64,000 bases of DNA, taken from assembly GCA_048263775.1 (NCBI GenBank), contig JBLXDU010000009.1, positions 1-64,000 on the forward strand, written 5' to 3'. Below the pieces are notes generated by a model that saw only the letters and a program-made list of their open reading frames with translations, had not been told where the DNA came from and searched no databases. This document shows, piece by piece, positions 33,132 to 42,515 of the stretch. Source of the DNA: UBA1479 sp048263775 (GTDB lineage: Bacteria; Pseudomonadota; Alphaproteobacteria; Rhodospirillales; Casp-alpha2). The first letter of the stretch is position 1. Each line of letters starts with the position of its first letter. Position numbers and translations under genes: made by a program.

Positions 33132-34025
33132 TTGGCCATCAGTTCTATGACCGGATTCGCCCGCGCCGAAGGCAGCCAGGACGACCTGACCTGGGTTTGG
33201 GAGGTGCGCAGCGTCAACGCCAAGGGCCTTGATCTGCGGTTTCGCCCGCCGCCGGGGTTCGAGGCCCTGGACCCGCTGGTCCGCGCCAAGGTCAACGCGA
33301 CGTTCAAACGCGGCAGCGTGTCCGTGAACCTGTCGACCCGGCGTGAGACGGGCGGCGGTGCCTACCGCATCAATGACGATTTCCTGGCCCAGGTCACGGC
33401 CCGCATGGCGCGGCTGAAGGACGAGGTGCCGGATGCCCGTCCGCCATCGCTCGACGGCATTCTGGGCCTGCGTGGGGTGATCGAGCCCATTGACGAGATG
33501 ATGGCGGAGGATGACTTCGAGGCCATTGCCAAGGCCATGATGGCGGACCTGGGCAAGGCGCTGACCGGCCTGGCCGCCATGCGCGACGAAGAAGGGGCAC
33601 GGCTGCTGGCGGTCCTTTCGGGCCAGATCGACCAGGTCGCCGACCTGACGGCGCGCGCCGGCCAGGTCGAGGGGGCGCAGCCCGACGCCATCCGCCAGCG
33701 CCTGAACGACCAAATTCAGCGTCTGGTCGCCGACAACGCGACGATGCCTGAGGAACGCCTGGCCCAGGAAGCGGCCATGCTGATGACCAAGGCGGACATC
33801 CGCGAGGAACTGGACCGCCTTGCCGCTCATACCCAGGCGGCGCGGGAACTTCTCGCCAAGGCCGAGGGGCCCGTGGGCCGGCGCCTTGATTTCCTGTGCC
33901 AGGAGTTCAACCGCGAGGCCAATACGCTATGCTCCAAGTCGCCGGACACGGATCTGACGACCCTGGGGCTCGATCTGAAAACCGTGATCGACCAGCTTCG
34001 CGAGCAGGTCCAGAATATCGAATAA
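33132..34025 (+). CDS. yicC: YicC family endoribonuclease-like protein
   Basis: 297 residues. MTGFARAE at the start, VRSVNAKGLDLRFR (family: SVNHRYLD) and the C-terminal RRLDFLCQEFNREANTLCSKS are hallmarks of YicC, shown to act as an endoribonuclease in E. coli. TTG at 33132 gives MAISSMTGFARA; the ATG at 33147 is an alternative. Followed 19 bases later by gmk, the usual pairing. Confidence 0.93.
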   Translation: MAISSMTGFARAEGSQDDLTWVWEVRSVNAKGLDLRFRPPPGFEALDPLVRAKVNATFKRGSVSVNLSTRRETGGGAYRINDDFLAQVTARMARLKDEVPDARPPSLDGILGLRGVIEPIDEMMAEDDFEAIAKAMMADLGKALTGLAAMRDEEGARLLAVLSGQIDQVADLTARAGQVEGAQPDAIRQRLNDQIQRLVADNATMPEERLAQEAAMLMTKADIREELDRLAAHTQAARELLAKAEGPVGRRLDFLCQEFNREANTLCSKSPDTDLTTLGLDLKTVIDQLREQVQNIE

Positions 34026-34044
34026 GACGGATAGGGGCGGCACC

Positions 34045-34677
34045 ATGGTCGAGATTTCACGCAGGGGCATGATGCTGGTGCTGTCGTCGCCGTCAGGGGC
34101 GGGCAAGACCAGCATTTCACGCCGTCTTCTGGCCGAGGAAACGGGCATCGTCATGTCCGTGTCGGCGACCACCCGCCCGCCGCGCCCGGGCGAGGTCGAC
34201 GGCAAGGATTACTATTTCTACGATCAGGAAACGTTTGCCAGGATGATCGCGAACAACGAGTTCCTGGAGCATGCGACCGTGTTCGACAATTCCTACGGAA
34301 CGCCGAAGAAACCCGTGTGGGATGCCCTGGACAGCGGCCAGGACGTGCTGTTCGACGTTGATTGGCAGGGCACCCGCAAGCTCCGGGAAAGTGCTCGTGA
34401 GCATTTGGTCAGCGTGTTCATCCTGCCGCCGTCCATCGCCGAATTGGAAAACCGTCTGAAGGGGCGAGGTCAGGATTCCGACGAGGTCGTCGCAGGACGC
34501 ATGGCCCGGGCCAAGTCGGAAATGAGCCATTACGAGGAATACGACTATATCGTCATCAACGACGACCTGGACGCCAGCGTCGAGAACGTGAAGGCAATTC
34601 TCAAGGCCGAGCGTCTTAGGAAGGACCGACGGACGGGATTGCTTGATTTCGTCCAGGGCATGGGCGTCGCGGGTTAG
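34045..34677 (+). CDS. gmk: Guanylate kinase
   Basis: Phosphorylates GMP to GDP. 210 residues: P-loop SSPSGAGKTS (14-23), GMP-binding SATTRPPRPGE and DYYFYD, the lid region SRLKGRGQD-type ENRLKGRGQDSDE. Ends overlapping rsmA by 4 bases tail to tail, with no terminator visible. Confidence 0.97.
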   Translation: MVEISRRGMMLVLSSPSGAGKTSISRRLLAEETGIVMSVSATTRPPRPGEVDGKDYYFYDQETFARMIANNEFLEHATVFDNSYGTPKKPVWDALDSGQDVLFDVDWQGTRKLRESAREHLVSVFILPPSIAELENRLKGRGQDSDEVVAGRMARAKSEMSHYEEYDYIVINDDLDASVENVKAILKAERLRKDRRTGLLDFVQGMGVAG

Positions 34678-35501
34678 GCGTCCCGTTCCGCCAATTGCCG
34701 CGCCAGGGCGCAAAATTCTTCCACTGACAGGTCTTCTGCCCGGGCTTCGGGATTGATCCCGACCCGTGCCGGATCGAGCCCGATGCTTTTCAGGCTTGAG
34801 CGCAGCATCTTGCGCCGCTGGCCGAAGGCCGCCTGGGTCACTTTTTCCAGATCGGTCATGAGGGCAGGCGCCAGGGGTTCGGCGCGGGGGATTACTTCGA
34901 CCACGGTCGAGGCGACCTTAGGCGGTGGCGTGAAGGCTTCCTTGGAGACATTGAATAGCGGGCGCACCTTGGCCCGCCACTGGGTGATGACAGACAGCCG
35001 GCCATAGGCCTTGCTGCCCGGTGCGGCGGTCAGGCGGTCGGCGACCTCTTTCTGGAACATCAAGACCATGCGGGTGAACTGATCTGCCTGCCGCAGCCAT
35101 TGCAGCAGCAGCACGGTCGACACGTTATAGGGCAGATTGGCGACGATGGCGCGCGGGGCCGGTGTCAGGGCGACCAAGTCCGTCTCCAGGGCGTCGGCCT
35201 CCAGGATGTGCAGGTGGCCCGGATAGGCGGCCTGCAGGACCTGCAGGGCGGCGACGCAGCGGCGGTCCTTTTCGACCGCCCAGACGGCGTTGGCGTCGCT
35301 TGCTAGCAAGGCACGGGTCAGCCCTCCAGGGCCGGGGCCGATCTCGATCACGTTGACACCGTCGAGCGGGTCTGCCGCGCGGGCGATGCGTCCGGTCAGG
35401 TTGCTGTCCAACAGGAAATGCTGGCCCAGGGACTTTCGCGCGCCCAAGCCGAAATCATGGATCACGTCACGCAGGGGCGGCAGGTCAGTTGGGGTTCCCA
35501 T
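34674..35501 (-). CDS. rsmA: 16S rRNA (A1518/A1519) dimethyltransferase RsmA/KsgA
   Basis: SAM-dependent dimethylation of two adenosines near the 16S 3' end. 275 residues: LGQHFLLDSNL, SAM site VIEIGPGPGGLTRALL, and catalytic NLPYNVST. C-terminal domain with FGQRRKMLRSSLK. Last gene of the leftward lptF-lptG-lptD-surA-pdxA-rsmA operon, 7 bases after pdxA. Confidence 0.96.
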   Translation of the reverse strand: MGTPTDLPPLRDVIHDFGLGARKSLGQHFLLDSNLTGRIARAADPLDGVNVIEIGPGPGGLTRALLASDANAVWAVEKDRRCVAALQVLQAAYPGHLHILEADALETDLVALTPAPRAIVANLPYNVSTVLLLQWLRQADQFTRMVLMFQKEVADRLTAAPGSKAYGRLSVITQWRAKVRPLFNVSKEAFTPPPKVASTVVEVIPRAEPLAPALMTDLEKVTQAAFGQRRKMLRSSLKSIGLDPARVGINPEARAEDLSVEEFCALARQLAERDA

Positions 35502-35508
35502 GGGCGGG

Positions 35509-36528
35509 TCAGCCGCCCCGCGCCCGGTTAGCGGCGATCAGGCGTGCCGTTACCATGGCGGCGACCAGGCTTTGTTCGCTGGCCTTTCCCGTGCCCGCGA
35601 TGTCCAGCGCCGTACCGTGATCGGGCGATGTGCGCACGATGGGCAGGCCCAGGGTCACATTGACGCCGCCGTCGAAATCCAGTGCCTTGACCGGGATCAG
35701 CGCTTGATCGTGATACATGCAAAGGGCGGCGTCATAGCCCTGCCGTGCGCGCGGGCTGAACAGGGTATCCGGCGGAGCCGGCCCGGTTGCGTCGATGCCC
35801 TCGGCGCGAAGCAATGCCACGGCCGGTGCCACGATGTCGCGGTCTTCGGTGCCGAGCGCGCCGTCCTCACCGCCATGGGGGTTCAAGCCGGCGACGGCCA
35901 AGCGAGGGCTGTTGATGCCGAAATCACGTTTGAGGGCGGCCGCCGTGATGCGGCCTTTGGCGACGATTGCCTGAGTGGTGAGACCCGCAACCGCGTCGCG
36001 CAGGCTGATATGAACAGTCACGGGCACCGCGCGCAACGCCTCACAGGCGAGCATCATCACCGGCTCGTCCCCGCCGCAGAGTTCGGCGATATACTCCGTA
36101 TGTCCCGGATGCTTGAAGCCGGCGGCGTAGAGTACGGATTTCTGGATCGGATTGGTGACAAGGCCCGCAGCGGCGCCGTCGAGCGACAGGTGCACGGCGC
36201 GTTCAATAGCATTGACGACGGTACCGGCATTCGCAGGATCGGGCGTGCCGGGGGTGACGGGCGCGGGCAGGCGCTCCGCCAGGACGGGCAGGGCACGGTC
36301 GAACAGGGCGGCGGCTTCGGCTGGGTCGGAGATTTCCTCAATCGGGATGTCTATTCCCAGATGACTTGCGAGGGCGCGCAGGCGGTCCGGATCGTCGATC
36401 GTGAAAAACGGCCCGGTGCGGCTACGTGCCGAGGTCCAGGCACGCAGGGTCAATTCGCCGCCGACCCCGGCAGGCTCGCCCATGGTCAAGGCAAGCGGGC
36501 GAGGGGCGGTCGCCGCGGTCGTGGCCAT
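35509..36528 (-). CDS. pdxA: 4-hydroxythreonine-4-phosphate dehydrogenase
   Basis: Pyridoxal 5'-phosphate synthesis. 339 residues: TMGEPAGVGGELTLRAW at the start, GHTEYIAELCGG (metal-binding His), LNPHGGEDGALG and MYHDQALIPVKAL (metal-binding His), PIVRTSPDHGTALDIAGTG. The gene begins 2 bases after the surA stop codon. Confidence 0.95.
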   Translation of the reverse strand: MATTAATAPRPLALTMGEPAGVGGELTLRAWTSARSRTGPFFTIDDPDRLRALASHLGIDIPIEEISDPAEAAALFDRALPVLAERLPAPVTPGTPDPANAGTVVNAIERAVHLSLDGAAAGLVTNPIQKSVLYAAGFKHPGHTEYIAELCGGDEPVMMLACEALRAVPVTVHISLRDAVAGLTTQAIVAKGRITAAALKRDFGINSPRLAVAGLNPHGGEDGALGTEDRDIVAPAVALLRAEGIDATGPAPPDTLFSPRARQGYDAALCMYHDQALIPVKALDFDGGVNVTLGLPIVRTSPDHGTALDIAGTGKASEQSLVAAMVTARLIAANRARGG

Positions 36529-36530
36529 GT

Positions 36531-37850
36531 CTATCGCCGTTCGATAAAGGCGTTTCGCCGCAGGTCGCGCAGGAACTGCCGCGCGGCCAGGTCCAGTCGG
36601 TCGTTGACCAAACGGTTGCGGACTTGGGTCCGCAGTTGTGCCTGGGCGTTTTCCGAAATGCGTTCGCAGACCATGAACAGCATGAACGCGCCGGGTACTT
36701 TGATGACCTCGCTGGGCTTGCCGTCGGGCAGATCCTTGATGGCGTCCCGCACCAAGGGCGACAACTGGCTGGTGCGGAGACGCAGAGTGTCAGAGGTCAG
36801 CCCGCCGGCGACCGTTTTAGGGGTCGCGGCCATGGTGGCGCAATTATCTGCGCGCAGACGAAGGCGTTTCGCAAGGTCGCGCTTTCCTTCCAACTCGCTG
36901 GCCGGGCCGGTGTCCGAGACCGGGATCATCAATTGTTGCAGCACGATGCTGGGATCGACAGTGGGCCCGGCGGCGCCCTGGGACACGCGTTGATCCCGCA
37001 GCCAATAGATTATCCAACCGGCGGCGGTGCGGATGGGCGGGGAAAACTCTCCGGTCTTAACGGCAGAAAGGGCGCGCGAAACTTCCGGTGCCAGAGAATT
37101 CAGGGAAACCCAGCCCAGGTCGCCACCGACGGCGGCGGTCGGGCTCTGTGAAAAGGTCGTGGCCATTGCCTGGAACGGCGTGCCGCCTCTCAGTTCCCCC
37201 AGAATTCGTTCGGCAACGGCCCGCACTTCCTCGTTCTTGGGCTGTTCATCCACAGGCAGGAAGATTTCCGACAACAGCGCCACGGGCTTGCCCTTTTCGG
37301 CATCAAGGCGGGCAATTTCCTCATCCACCTCTTCGTCGGGAATCTGGGTCAGGGCACGGAACCGCAACCGCAGGGCATCGTTCCACGCCAGATCGGCGCG
37401 GATTTGCTGGTAGAGAACGTCCTTGGACAGACCCAGGCTTTCCAGAAGGTTGAGCATGCCATTCGCGGGCATGCCGCGGGCTTTCTCAAACCTTTGGACA
37501 GCGGTTTCGACGGTCTTGTCATCGATCTCGATGCCGAGGGTTTTTGCTTCTTGGCGTTTCAGTTCCTCGTCGATCAGGGTGTCGACGATTTTGGGCGCCA
37601 ACTGTTGCGCCGTTTCGCGGGTGGCCGGCAGGCCGGACATGGCGATGACGAGTTTCAGGCGCGCATGAAGATCGTATTCCGAGATCGGCGCGCTGTTCAC
37701 CGTGGCGACAATGCCCATGCGTTGTGCCTGGGCCGGTGCCGACAGGCCGGCGACAATCGCCAGCGTCAGCACGACGGCAAGTCGGGCGATCAGGAGAAAT
37801 GGGGCGGATCGGTGTCCGGAGAAAGCAATCATGATCTGCGGTAATCGCAT
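36531..37850 (-). CDS. surA: SurA-type periplasmic peptidyl-prolyl isomerase/chaperone
   Basis: Escorts outer-membrane proteins, including LptD, through the periplasm. 439 residues with a signal peptide (IARLAVVLTLAIVAGLSAPAQAQ), SurA N-domain (IVATVNSAPISEYDLHARL), one clear parvulin domain (SQSPTAAVGGDLGWVSLNSL) and a degenerate second half. E. coli SurA has two parvulin domains; here only one is evident. Start may be the ATG at 37850 or six codons later (37832). It directly abuts lptD (stop at 37851). Confidence 0.9.
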   Translation of the reverse strand: MRLPQIMIAFSGHRSAPFLLIARLAVVLTLAIVAGLSAPAQAQRMGIVATVNSAPISEYDLHARLKLVIAMSGLPATRETAQQLAPKIVDTLIDEELKRQEAKTLGIEIDDKTVETAVQRFEKARGMPANGMLNLLESLGLSKDVLYQQIRADLAWNDALRLRFRALTQIPDEEVDEEIARLDAEKGKPVALLSEIFLPVDEQPKNEEVRAVAERILGELRGGTPFQAMATTFSQSPTAAVGGDLGWVSLNSLAPEVSRALSAVKTGEFSPPIRTAAGWIIYWLRDQRVSQGAAGPTVDPSIVLQQLMIPVSDTGPASELEGKRDLAKRLRLRADNCATMAATPKTVAGGLTSDTLRLRTSQLSPLVRDAIKDLPDGKPSEVIKVPGAFMLFMVCERISENAQAQLRTQVRNRLVNDRLDLAARQFLRDLRRNAFIERR

Positions 37851-40178
37851 TTAGAAGGTGATCTGTCCAAGAGTCTTTAAGAGCAGGTTGATGGTAAAGG
37901 CGTCTGTCGGTTGCAGATCTCTGTCCTCGTAGAACGTCCGCGACAGGCGGGTCGTCACGATCAGGCATTCGTTTTCGAATATCAGGTCGCTGACGATGGA
38001 GCGCATTTCATTGGCCGCCAAGTCACGGACGGCGCTGACGTTGATGCGCCAGTCCCTGGATACTTGCGAGGATGCGGAGAACGACAGTTCTTCACGGCCC
38101 GTGAACTCACTATCCACCGGCTCTTCAAAGAAGATATAGCCGAGAGACCCGCGCAGCAACGGAACACCGGCGCTGGCTTGTACCTGGTGGCGCCGGGCGG
38201 AGAACCCGTCCTTGGCGATCTGTGTGCGGTAGGCGAGGTCAAGATAGCTTGAAGGGTTTATGCGTGCGGTGGCGACGATGTCCGAGAGGTCGTCTTCCAA
38301 GCCGCTGCCTTCGGAGAAAGTATCGTCGGTGTGGAACCGGTACGTTTGGCCCACAAGAAGGGATATTCCGAGCCCCGTCGGCCCGTACAGTCCCCATTTC
38401 AGGCCATAATTGACGCGGGTGCCGCCTTCGACTCTGTCAATGCCCCCGAACCGGTTCACGTCGAACAGGTTGGTGTCGTCGAATTCGAACTCCTGACTGT
38501 CCTCGTTGGGAATTTCCGCCGGGTTTCCGCCATTCGGGCTGGTGATGACATTGATGATGGGCTCAAGCGTCTGGCTGGCTTTGCCCAACTGGCTGATCAG
38601 TGGGAACCGCCAGTCGAGGGATGCGTAGGGATAAACGCGGCCGGTCAGGCCCGTGAAATCGGTGTCGTTATCGCGGCTCACGTTATTTACGTGGTAGGCG
38701 TCGGCCCATATTCCGGTGGAGAAGTTGAACAGGTTCCCGATGGAATCGGAAAACCGCCGGTTCCACGACGGGCGGATGGAAATGCGTCGGGTGTCATTGC
38801 CGCTTTCATCGCGTGATACGGCAAGCAGGCTGGCATCGACGTTGAAGTTGCCGCCAAAGCGGTCGGGCTCGCCAACATGGCTGAATTCGACCAAGGGCAG
38901 GACCAAGGGACTGTTGATGGAATCTGCCTCGGCGCGCTGATCTTGGAAGGAATAGGCATTCACCGCAAGATAGTTGCGGCCGCGGAACCCTTCTGCGAAC
39001 ACCCGACTTTCCAGCACGGACGGACTGTCGAAGCCGAACCGGCGCAGGTAGGTGTCGTCGGTGGCTCGGTTGATGTCGAACCCGGCGCGCCAGGTTTTGT
39101 TTATGTCCCAAATGCCTTCGGAAAACACATGGCCGCGGAAATCGTCTTCGGAATCGTTGATGCCGCTAACCTGAGTATCAAGCTTGCCGTTCATGAATCG
39201 CTTGCGGTAATCGAGCGTCAGCTGGAGCCCTTCGGCTTCGGAAAGTGCCGGCGTGGCGGTGACGTCGGACGATTCGTCGAAGGGATAAAAATAAGGCAGC
39301 CGTGTCACGAACCCGAGGTCGGATGATCCGCCAAATCCGGGCGCCAGGAATCCCGCCTTGCGCCGAATGGTGGGATCGGGATGGATGAAATAAGGCGTAT
39401 AGAAGACCGGATAGCCGTAAACCTCGAGCCAGGCATCCCGATATTCAATCATCTTGTCGCGCTTGTCGTGGATAACGCGGACGGCTTTGATCTGCCAGAG
39501 CGGTGGTGCGTCGGGATCTTCCGCGCATTGGTTGCAGGGCGTATAGACCCCCTTGCGCAATTCGGTGACGACAGCACCGGAACGCTTGGCGCCTTCCGCC
39601 GCGATGCGAGAGCGGTCGGTGAGGATGAGGCCGATGTTGCGGATAAGGCCATCCTTCAGGTCGCCGGTGATGGTGATCTGGTCGGCGAACAGGGTTTCGC
39701 CGGACGGCTCCAGAATGGTGATGTTTCCGGCCGCCTGCACGATGTCCGTGTTTTGATTGTAGGTCACCTTGTCGGCCAGCATCGTGCGGTCGCCATGGGT
39801 GATTTCCACATTGCCGTAGGCCGACACCAAACCGTTTTCCCGGTCGAAGCTCATTTCATCAGCCAGCAGACTGACCGGGATGTCCGGTTGTCCTTCGATC
39901 TGTGCAGGCGGTTCGTCGCGCGGTTCTGGCCGCGCGCGGGGTAGTGTTGGCCGGATGGGCTCAGTGATGGGTGGTTCAGAAACGCGGGTGGCGGGGCGCG
40001 TCACAGGCACGCCGGTGGAAGGCTTGAAAGGCCGCGGGGCTGTTTGAAACAGGATGCCGAGCGGGCGTTCGGCGGTCGCGCCGGTCAGGCCGGCCCGCGC
40101 GGGTGTTGGAGCGGCCAGCATCGCCACCAGAATCGGCGCGGTCAACAGGCTGAGAACTTTTTGCCGACTGTTCTGCAT
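37851..40178 (-). CDS. lptD: LPS-assembly outer-membrane protein LptD
   Basis: Inserts lipopolysaccharide into the outer leaflet. 775 residues from the ATG at 40178 (signal peptide LSLLTAPILVAMLAAPTPARA). An OstA/LptA-like periplasmic domain (ADEMSFDRENGLVSAYGNVE, MLADKVTYNQNTDIVQAAGN) precedes the Cys pair CNQC and a C-terminal beta-barrel ending in ...LGQITF; the terminal Phe is typical of outer-membrane barrels. Only this Cys pair is obvious, fewer than the four of E. coli LptD. The upstream lptG stop is 5 bases away. Confidence 0.95.
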   Translation of the reverse strand: MQNSRQKVLSLLTAPILVAMLAAPTPARAGLTGATAERPLGILFQTAPRPFKPSTGVPVTRPATRVSEPPITEPIRPTLPRARPEPRDEPPAQIEGQPDIPVSLLADEMSFDRENGLVSAYGNVEITHGDRTMLADKVTYNQNTDIVQAAGNITILEPSGETLFADQITITGDLKDGLIRNIGLILTDRSRIAAEGAKRSGAVVTELRKGVYTPCNQCAEDPDAPPLWQIKAVRVIHDKRDKMIEYRDAWLEVYGYPVFYTPYFIHPDPTIRRKAGFLAPGFGGSSDLGFVTRLPYFYPFDESSDVTATPALSEAEGLQLTLDYRKRFMNGKLDTQVSGINDSEDDFRGHVFSEGIWDINKTWRAGFDINRATDDTYLRRFGFDSPSVLESRVFAEGFRGRNYLAVNAYSFQDQRAEADSINSPLVLPLVEFSHVGEPDRFGGNFNVDASLLAVSRDESGNDTRRISIRPSWNRRFSDSIGNLFNFSTGIWADAYHVNNVSRDNDTDFTGLTGRVYPYASLDWRFPLISQLGKASQTLEPIINVITSPNGGNPAEIPNEDSQEFEFDDTNLFDVNRFGGIDRVEGGTRVNYGLKWGLYGPTGLGISLLVGQTYRFHTDDTFSEGSGLEDDLSDIVATARINPSSYLDLAYRTQIAKDGFSARRHQVQASAGVPLLRGSLGYIFFEEPVDSEFTGREELSFSASSQVSRDWRINVSAVRDLAANEMRSIVSDLIFENECLIVTTRLSRTFYEDRDLQPTDAFTINLLLKTLGQITF

Positions 40179-40183
40179 TGTGT

Positions 40184-41284
40184 TCAGCCGTCTTCCAGAT
40201 GCAGCAGCATCGCGGCACCCAGCATGGTCGCGACCCCGGAGGGGGTCCACGCCGCGAGCAGCACGGGAATGCTGTCCGACAGGCCAAGGGCGAAAACGAT
40301 ATCGGAGAAGAAATAGAGGACGAAGCCGGTTAACACACCGCCCGAGACGATATATGTCGTGCCGCCGCGTCGGGTCTGACGCAGGGTAAAGGTCGCGGCG
40401 ATCAGCACCATGGCGCACATCAAAAGCGGTGCTGACAGCAGCGTGTGCCAGTACAGGCGATGGCGGACGGCTGAAAATCCGGCGGTCTCCAACGTGTTGA
40501 TGAAGTGCGGCAGGTCCCAGAAGGACATGGTTTCCGGCGGCGCGAAGTTGTCCTGGATACGGTTGACGGTGAGATCCGTCGGTAGCCAGAAATCCTTTTC
40601 AAAGCGGGTCGGGACCTCGGGCTCGAACAGCCAGGCTTCCTTGAGGTGCCAGAAGCCGTCTTCAAGGCGGGCGGATTGTGCATCGATCCGCTGACGGAAC
40701 GCGTCCTTGCCTTCGTAAAGGAAGACCAGGACGTTACGCAGTTCGACCTCGCTTTTCTGTTGCAGAACGCGTTCCGCGTGAACGACGCTTTGGCCCTTTT
40801 CGTCGGCCTGGCGGAGCCACAGCCCTGAATTGGAAATTGACAGGAAACTGGTGTGCCCTTCGATGCGGGTCGCCTCCAGCCGTTCGTAGCGGGCCAGCAT
40901 GGACGAGGACAAGGGGTTGATGACCGTGATCTGCAGGAGGCCCAGCAGGAAGGCAAGAAACAGAACCGGCAGCATGAACTGCCAAGCGGAAATTCCCGTC
41001 GCCCGGGTCACTACCAGCTCATTGGTGCGCGTCAAGCGCCAAAAGGCCGCCATGCCACCGAACAGAATAGCGAACGGAAATGTTTTCTGCCCCATGAACG
41101 GAAGCTTCAGAAGGGACATCTCCATGACCATTGCGAAGGTCACGGAATCGTGCTGGGCCGTACGCCGCAGCAATTCGACGGAATCGAACAATAGGATCAG
41201 CAGCAGGAATAAGCAGAAAATGCCAAGGAAGCTGATCAGGAAATGCCGCCCGATATAGACCGAAAGGATCGCAGACAACCGCAT
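40184..41284 (-). CDS. lptG: LPS export permease LptG
   Basis: Inner-membrane permease of the LptB2FG ABC exporter. 366 residues from the ATG at 41284 with GGGAGAGAA upstream. Two hydrophobic N-terminal segments (LISFLGIFCLFLLLILLFDS), the conserved TRTNELVVTRATGISAWQFM loop, a periplasmic beta-jellyroll middle, and three C-terminal segments. lptF precedes by 16 bases. Confidence 0.94.
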   Translation of the reverse strand: MRLSAILSVYIGRHFLISFLGIFCLFLLLILLFDSVELLRRTAQHDSVTFAMVMEMSLLKLPFMGQKTFPFAILFGGMAAFWRLTRTNELVVTRATGISAWQFMLPVLFLAFLLGLLQITVINPLSSSMLARYERLEATRIEGHTSFLSISNSGLWLRQADEKGQSVVHAERVLQQKSEVELRNVLVFLYEGKDAFRQRIDAQSARLEDGFWHLKEAWLFEPEVPTRFEKDFWLPTDLTVNRIQDNFAPPETMSFWDLPHFINTLETAGFSAVRHRLYWHTLLSAPLLMCAMVLIAATFTLRQTRRGGTTYIVSGGVLTGFVLYFFSDIVFALGLSDSIPVLLAAWTPSGVATMLGAAMLLHLEDG

Positions 41285-41300
41285 GCCGTTCTCTCTCCCC

Positions 41301-42413
41301 TCAGGCCGTCTTGGCCACGGCCGGCGCCGCCGACGGTGGGCGGACCATGACCAGCCAGGCCAACGGGATAGGAACCAGAACGACGGCATAAAGCAGCGGC
41401 ATCAGTTCGAGGTTTTTGGCGACGACGTTCTCCACACCCAGGATGACAGCCTGCAGAACGACCATGCCGCCGACGGCGGCGAGGACGCGGGCAGTCTGGG
41501 TCCGGCGGCCGAAATTACCGGTCAACAGGCAGCTCAGGCCGATCACCGCGAAAGTCAGGCAGAGCATGGGGGCAATCAAGCGCCGATGGGCTTCGACGAT
41601 GAATTTTCCGACGTTCTTCTCACCGATCAGTTGGATCTGGTTAGGGGTGTCGAAAAGTTCGTCAAGTGTGCGTTCCCGGGGTTCGCGCCACCGTGCGCCC
41701 TGAGGGCCGCCAATCGCCAGATTGTAGACCCATCGGTCGAAATACAGGATCGACAGTTTATTGGTGGCTTTGTCGACTTCTTGCCGGTTTCCCTTGAACA
41801 TGACAACGCGGGGGCCTGTCGGGGTATCAATCATCGCACCCCGGTCGGCCATCAGGGTGAACGGCTTGGCAATGTCGCGGGTGTCGTGAACCAGGATGCC
41901 GTGCAACTGCCCGTCTGGCGTGCGGGCGCGGACATAAACCGTTGTCGTTCGTCCGACGTTGTTGAATTCGCCTTCTTTCAACAGAACGTGGGAAACGCTG
42001 TTACGGATGTCCCATTGCAGATCGCGGAATGCGCGATACGATTCCGGGACCAGTTTCAGATGTAGGGTGTAGGACAGAATGACGATGACAGCGGCCAGAA
42101 TCAGTGCTGGCTTGGCGAGCGCGAACTGGCTGAGACCCGCCGCCCGCATGACCACAAGTTCACGGTCGGTAATCAACTTCGCATAAATGAACACGACGAC
42201 CGTGAATAACGCGATCGGCAGGATGACGATCAGGAAGTTGGGCAGCAGAAGCCCGGAAAGATAGAAAAATGTTCCAGCACTCAATCCCCGGTTGACGATC
42301 ATCTCGACAAACCGCAACGATTGGGTGAGCCAGATGATACAGGTCAGCCCCGTCGTCACCAGGATCATACCAACCACAAGTTGGTGCAATATGTATCGCG
42401 TCAGCGAGTTCAT
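41301..42413 (-). CDS. lptF: LPS export permease LptF
   Basis: Partner permease to LptG. 370 residues: RYILHQLVVGMILVTTGLTC, the YAKLITDRELVVMRAAGLSQ motif, a periplasmic domain and four C-terminal hydrophobic segments (LICLTFAVIGLSCLL-type). First gene of the outer-membrane operon. The 100-base gap upstream is AT-rich in part; a TTGATT/TACAGT pair spaced by only 15 bases is the best promoter candidate I see. Confidence 0.94.
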   Translation of the reverse strand: MNSLTRYILHQLVVGMILVTTGLTCIIWLTQSLRFVEMIVNRGLSAGTFFYLSGLLLPNFLIVILPIALFTVVVFIYAKLITDRELVVMRAAGLSQFALAKPALILAAVIVILSYTLHLKLVPESYRAFRDLQWDIRNSVSHVLLKEGEFNNVGRTTTVYVRARTPDGQLHGILVHDTRDIAKPFTLMADRGAMIDTPTGPRVVMFKGNRQEVDKATNKLSILYFDRWVYNLAIGGPQGARWREPRERTLDELFDTPNQIQLIGEKNVGKFIVEAHRRLIAPMLCLTFAVIGLSCLLTGNFGRRTQTARVLAAVGGMVVLQAVILGVENVVAKNLELMPLLYAVVLVPIPLAWLVMVRPPSAAPAVAKTA

Positions 42414-42515
42414 TCGAATCCCCAGGGAATGAGGACCTCAAACTGTAGGAAAAAGGTTAATAAATCAAGGCGTAAACCCTGATTTTCCGGGCCATTGCGG
42501 GGCGCGATGCAGGAA

